Of a stretch of 8,844 nucleotides of DNA, positions 5,842-8,844 are shown one piece after another; position 1 is the stretch's first letter, and every line of letters begins with the position of its first letter. The translations under genes and the position numbers were made by a program. A model generated the notes under the pieces. That model saw only the letters and a list, made by a program, of their open reading frames with translations, was not told the origin of the DNA and did no database searches. This DNA is from Euryarchaeota archaeon UBA251 (lineage in GTDB: Archaea > Thermoplasmatota > Poseidoniia > Poseidoniales > Thalassarchaeaceae), in NCBI GenBank assembly GCA_002497905.1, contig DAFJ01000003.1:1-8844 (forward strand). The letters run 5' to 3'.

Positions 5842-6294
5842 ATGATAAAAGAAAATACGGAATCTTCGGGTATGACTGGTTCTTCATTGCCCATCATCCT
5901 GTTGATGCTTTTACCTCTACTCAGCCTAGCATCTAACCTACAGGAACCTTGGAGCCCAAGTGAAGATGGGGTTGTTCTGGAAGCTGAAGAGAGAACAGGA
6001 ATTCCTATGCCAAGAGGTGTTCGAGATCTTGTCACTACGATTGAAGATTCATCAGAATTCGATACACTATACCCTGGGACAGACATGACTTGTCGTGAAG
6101 TTTTGAACGAACACTTTCACACCAATATCCATCTCGGTGAAGATCGAAACGAACTGATTGCGATGGATGGTAGTCGTTGGCATGTTTCTGGTAATGATGT
6201 CGTTTCTCTAACGATGGACACTGTGGAAGAAATTGCAGCAATGCGTTACGGTAGCGAAGAAAACTCTGAGTTTGAAGAAATACAATCCGTGTAA
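5842..6294 (+). CDS. Small exported protein of unknown function
   Basis: I do not recognise a family. The 150-residue protein has an N-terminal hydrophobic stretch LPIILLMLLPLLSLA (16-30) followed by SN, which fits a cleavable signal peptide. The mature part is acidic with a single cysteine (C84), a WSPSEDG segment near the new N-terminus, HFHTNIH (91-97), a two-strand-like segment ELIAMDGSRWHV (104-115) and a Glu-rich C-terminus. Two starts are possible: ATG 5842, after AAGG at 5837-5840, and ATG 5872, which would have TGATAAAA (5843-5850) at about the TATA distance and would give a shorter n-region. It is followed after 41 nt by the lipoprotein hydrolase on the same strand, so the two exported products may be expressed together. 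Confidence 0.7.
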   Translation: MIKENTESSGMTGSSLPIILLMLLPLLSLASNLQEPWSPSEDGVVLEAEERTGIPMPRGVRDLVTTIEDSSEFDTLYPGTDMTCREVLNEHFHTNIHLGEDRNELIAMDGSRWHVSGNDVVSLTMDTVEEIAAMRYGSEENSEFEEIQSV

Positions 6295-6335
6295 TTACAC
6301 GAACAAATCATACGATAGCCAGTTTTCGACTGAAC

Positions 6336-7229
6336 ATGCGATGTCATATTGTTCTCATAGTGCTCATCGTATTTGCTCCACTAAGTGGTTGCTTGACAGA
6401 TTCAAGTGAATTCTCGCCTACAACAGATTTTGAAGAGTATCAAGACCCAGAAACCTGCGATATGCCTCGAAATAATCTCGCACCAATATCAGAATGGGGC
6501 TCTACACCCTACAATCAATGGATTACGGTAAACGACTTGATGCACGTATCGTACAATGATTCAATCGATCCAGAAACTATGGACTTTGGAAGTTATGAAG
6601 AAACAGGGCGAACCTCGATGGATGAAAAGTGGAAATGTGGATATCGATATCATGTCTGGATTCCAAGTGAATATACTGGTGATGAGGCAATGCCCCTAGT
6701 GATTCACCTACATGGAGGTCTGAGTTATGTTCCTGGCACAACACCTGAAGAAATGGATCGTCTAATACCTCAGTTAGACGAGCAACCTTTCGTGATAATT
6801 ATGCCAGAAAAAAAAGAATGGGATTGGCTTCCATCAAAGGTTGAGGACATCGTAAAAGATGCAAGACAGAATCTGTTGATCGATGAAGATAGAGTACATC
6901 TCACAGGACTTTCGATGGGTGGTCGAGGAACGATGATTGTGGCAGCAGAATTGCCAGACACCTTCGCTTCAATTGCCCCAATTTGCCCACACCACTGGCC
7001 GACCGACTACCGTGAACTCGCCCCTGACCTCGCTCATCTACCAACATGGATTAGTCACGGTGATATCGATGACATATCACATTACGACTGGGCAGTCAAC
7101 ATGTCAGAACGAATGGAAGCATTGGGAGCTGATGTGCAAATGATAACAATGGAAGGACATGGGCACTGCAACTGGGAACTATACACTGAGGAAAACGTTG
7201 GCTGGATGATGAATCAACGACGTAATTAA
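6336..7229 (+). CDS. Alpha/beta-hydrolase lipoprotein (esterase/peptidase S9-like)
   Basis: A surface-anchored serine hydrolase of 297 aa. The N-terminus is a lipoprotein signal peptide with lipobox LSGC (16-19), so C19 is the likely lipid anchor, followed by an acidic Ser/Thr-rich tether. The catalytic domain spans ~100-295: oxyanion strand LVIHLHGG (121-128), nucleophile elbow GLSMGG with S193, acid motif HGDID (241-245, D245 in the HGxxD position) and histidine loop EGHGH (273-277, H275 or H277). The triad is therefore complete. The layout resembles PHB-depolymerase/esterase and S9-like hydrolases; the substrate is not predictable. C41, C101, C217 and C278 could form disulfides outside the cell. 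AATCATAC (6307-6314) is a weak TATA-like box about 26 nt before the ATG; no Shine-Dalgarno is seen. Downstream, the T-rich 7229-7242 may terminate transcription. Confidence 0.88.
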   Translation: MRCHIVLIVLIVFAPLSGCLTDSSEFSPTTDFEEYQDPETCDMPRNNLAPISEWGSTPYNQWITVNDLMHVSYNDSIDPETMDFGSYEETGRTSMDEKWKCGYRYHVWIPSEYTGDEAMPLVIHLHGGLSYVPGTTPEEMDRLIPQLDEQPFVIIMPEKKEWDWLPSKVEDIVKDARQNLLIDEDRVHLTGLSMGGRGTMIVAAELPDTFASIAPICPHHWPTDYRELAPDLAHLPTWISHGDIDDISHYDWAVNMSERMEALGADVQMITMEGHGHCNWELYTEENVGWMMNQRRN

Positions 7230-7242
7230 TTCTGTTTTCTTT
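7229..7242 (+). terminator. Possible T-rich archaeal terminator
   Basis: The stretch TTCTGTTTTCTTTG directly follows the stop of the hydrolase lipoprotein and has no stem before it, as expected for archaeal oligo-T termination. The next gene starts at 7284. The assignment is tentative. Confidence 0.3.
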
Positions 7243-7250
7243 GATAGAAA

Positions 7251-7259
7251 ATATTGTAT
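7251..7259 (+). promoter_or_regulatory. TATA-like element for the PD-(D/E)XK nuclease gene
   Basis: ATATTGTAT is centred about 28 nt upstream of the ATG at 7284. No Shine-Dalgarno precedes that start. Competing ATGs at 7280 and 7288 are out of frame. Confidence 0.35.
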
Positions 7260-7283
7260 CTAATTTCCGATTAAAGTCAATGC

Positions 7284-8021
7284 ATGTATGGTAACGGTAC
7301 AGAAGAAAAGCCTTTCCAAATTTCGCCTTCATCATTGGGTAACTTCCTAGACTGCCCCTCATGTTTCCTAAATCATGACATGAAAATAGCGAAAAAACCG
7401 AGTGGGCCATTTCCTCAACTCCCAAATGGAATCGATGATGCAATGCGCAAAGTCATGACTGCTGCTGCGACTAATTCACCACCATTCATGCCTCCCGCTT
7501 TTGCTGCAATACCTCACTTAGCAGGATGTATTCCTGCAGAACGTGATCTGGTTGGACCAACAGTCAAACTCGAAAACAAGGACCATGTTATCGCTCCAAA
7601 TGGAGCCAGGTTTACACTTACAGGAAAATTAGACGAACTATTTGCTCGAAACAAGGGAGACGAGCAAGAGTACATTATTGCTGACTACAAGACAAAGCGT
7701 AGTCTAAATCATGCTAGTAAGCCGCCGCACGAAGCATATGTTCGACAACTGAGATGTTATGCAATGGTTTTGCGATCCAAGGGGTACACCGTGAATGATA
7801 CTGCCCTTCTCATCAACTATTATCCGGCAGAGACCCTGATGGTTGATGATGTCAAACCATATCTTGAATTCACAGTTGACTCGGTCGATGTTAGTCAAAT
7901 GAAGACTGCTCAAATTCAAACCAATCTAGAGAGGATGGCTAAGGTTGTCGAACAATCGTTTACCAGTGGCACTCCACCAACAAAAACCCCTGACTGCGAC
8001 TGGTGTTCCTTCAGAGCATGA
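7284..8021 (+). CDS. RecB/Cas4-like PD-(D/E)XK nuclease, stand-alone
   Basis: A single-domain PDDEXK_1-type exonuclease-fold protein of 245 aa. Features in order: SPSSLGNFLDCPSCF (14-28), the usual N-terminal S-x-S-x-L-x-x-F-x-x-CP motif; GKLDELF with D117; IIADYKTKR with D134 and K136 (the DxK of the active site); RQLRCYAMVL (154-163), the Q-x-x-x-YA helix motif; and a C-terminal DCDWCSF (237-243). Cas4/AddB relatives bind an Fe-S cluster with one N-terminal and three C-terminal cysteines. Here the candidates are C24 and C27 plus C238 and C241, and the protein ends three residues after SF. No helicase, cas or CRISPR element is adjacent. DNA end processing in repair is the likely role; this is inference. 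The gene stops 5 nt from the opposing CocE-like gene. Confidence 0.85.
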   Translation: MYGNGTEEKPFQISPSSLGNFLDCPSCFLNHDMKIAKKPSGPFPQLPNGIDDAMRKVMTAAATNSPPFMPPAFAAIPHLAGCIPAERDLVGPTVKLENKDHVIAPNGARFTLTGKLDELFARNKGDEQEYIIADYKTKRSLNHASKPPHEAYVRQLRCYAMVLRSKGYTVNDTALLINYYPAETLMVDDVKPYLEFTVDSVDVSQMKTAQIQTNLERMAKVVEQSFTSGTPPTKTPDCDWCSFRA

Positions 8022-8026
8022 TGATA

Positions 8027-8844
8027 TCAGGAATTCTCAAGACAAACGGGATGGGTGCATTCCGGCACAGGATAGTACTGTCGTGTGTCTGGATCAAATG
8101 CATCAAGTTGCAGTGTCGAGCCTGCATCTTCTACGAAGACAATCGAAGAAGCCGCTGAAGGGAGATAGTCCTCACCTGTACTTGTAAGCGTGAGCCTAAT
8201 CGTGTTTCCAGCCTGAACTTCAACATCCATCGGGAAGAATTCCATCATGGCAGTAATCTCCTGAACCATTGGCGTCCAAGCCTGCTCTTGTGAGCCACCT
8301 GCGTGATAACGAAGATCCATGATTGCATGACCAATGTGGATACAACCATCTTCACTACAGTCTTCGAGAAGTGCGTAAATCTGGCCTCCAACTGTTGCCG
8401 TTGTAACCTGCACGTGGAGTCTTGGAAGGCCACCGAAATAGAGATCTTCCTCTAGTGGTAATGTCTCGTAAACCGGTCCTGAGTTAGCATCGGGCAAGAT
8501 AGTGTTAGAGCCACCTGCAGAGGATAGGTTTGCGCTTCCAAGCTCCCAGACAATCTCTGTCGTATCGCTCATCGGATAACGATCCTCGAGCCGCCACGAA
8601 CCATGATTCGACTGGATTTCCACGCCAAGCCACGGCTGTGGGCCTTCTTCTTGCAGGTAGTAAGTGAACCACTCTAAGAGATCCTGCATCCAATCCAAAC
8701 GTACCATTTCTGGATACGCCTCAATACCACGACCAGTACCAGCACGATCGAACATTATGTCCGGACGATCGGGGTAATCATGGTCCCACTGACCAAACAA
8801 CCCTTTGGATTCAATTCCACTATCATATAATCGATTTATTGTTG
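8027..8844 (-). CDS. CocE/PepX-type secreted hydrolase, C-terminal part (runs off window)
   Basis: The frame is open from base 8842 on the minus strand to a TGA at 8027, so about 271 C-terminal residues are seen and the N-terminal part lies beyond the window. The TTG at 8800 is internal, not a start. The first visible stretch, LYDSGIESKGLFGQWDHDYP, is the end of the alpha/beta-hydrolase domain; the His of GQWDH (codon 8780-8782) is the expected catalytic His of CocE/NonD and X-Pro dipeptidyl-peptidase enzymes. Then come a helical segment (WMQDLLEWFTYYLQ) and a beta-rich PepX_C jelly-roll, from about LPLEEDLYFGGLPRLHVQV to GNTIRLTLTSTG. Paired cysteines in LLEDCSEDGC and PECTHPVC suggest disulfides and an extracellular location. 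The nucleophile Ser and the Asp cannot be checked. Likely an acyl or peptide hydrolase; the substrate is unknown. Confidence 0.85.
   Translation of the reverse strand, partial: TINRLYDSGIESKGLFGQWDHDYPDRPDIMFDRAGTGRGIEAYPEMVRLDWMQDLLEWFTYYLQEEGPQPWLGVEIQSNHGSWRLEDRYPMSDTTEIVWELGSANLSSAGGSNTILPDANSGPVYETLPLEEDLYFGGLPRLHVQVTTATVGGQIYALLEDCSEDGCIHIGHAIMDLRYHAGGSQEQAWTPMVQEITAMMEFFPMDVEVQAGNTIRLTLTSTGEDYLPSAASSIVFVEDAGSTLQLDAFDPDTRQYYPVPECTHPVCLENS

Noticed and set aside
7284..8021. cas4 and a CRISPR locus
   Set aside because: No repeat-spacer array and no other cas gene is present; the protein is better called a generic RecB/Cas4-like nuclease.
8798..8800. TTG at 8800 as the start of the CocE-like gene
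   Set aside because: The frame stays open to the window end and the residues upstream continue the hydrolase fold; the visible part begins at the catalytic His region, so the gene is truncated by the window.
1..8844. A known multi-gene defence island (RmuC, SLOG, PD-(D/E)XK together)
   Set aside because: The genes have separate promoters, mixed orientation and unrelated intervening genes, and none matches the gene order of a defence system I know.

Overview
The window looks like a piece of a planktonic archaeal chromosome, most likely a Thermoplasmatota relative of Marine Group II (Poseidoniales). That placement is inference. It rests on TATA-like AT-rich boxes about 26 nt upstream of several start codons with little or no leader and no Shine-Dalgarno (rmuC, the SLOG gene, the ceramidase-like gene, DoxX), on a lipoprotein with a short signal peptide and an LSGC lipobox, and on the gene mix (RmuC, CREST hydrolase, secreted hydrolases). 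A bacterial source is not formally excluded. No rRNA, tRNA, mobile element or CRISPR array is visible. The DNA is densely coding, and no gene-free stretch exceeds about 90 nt.

Left part (13-4279, all plus strand): a fascin-like beta-trefoil fused to a C-type lectin-like domain; a membrane-anchored RmuC-family nuclease-fold protein; a full-length ABC-F translation factor with an unusual structured leader, a strong Shine-Dalgarno and a possible Arg-rich upstream ORF; and a small DUF2493/SLOG Rossmann protein whose start codon overlaps a 12-bp perfect palindrome.

Middle (4320-5760): a seven-TM alkaline-ceramidase-like protein of the CREST superfamily with every zinc-site residue conserved, converging within 1 nt on a minus-strand DoxX-like membrane protein. 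An 81-nt divergent promoter region then separates DoxX from the next plus-strand gene.

Right part (5842-8844): a small exported protein of unknown function; an alpha/beta-hydrolase lipoprotein with a complete catalytic triad; a single-domain RecB/Cas4-like PD-(D/E)XK nuclease with a 2+2 cysteine pattern; and, converging on it within 5 nt, the C-terminal part of a secreted CocE/PepX-type hydrolase that runs off the window end.

These genes do not form a recognisable single pathway or a known defence system. Envelope and extracellular functions (lectin, CREST hydrolase, DoxX, two secreted hydrolases) are interleaved with nucleic-acid and translation functions (RmuC, ABC-F, PD-(D/E)XK). The points most worth checking are the ABC-F leader, the intact CREST active site in a probable archaeon, the trefoil-lectin fusion, and the stand-alone Cas4-like nuclease.
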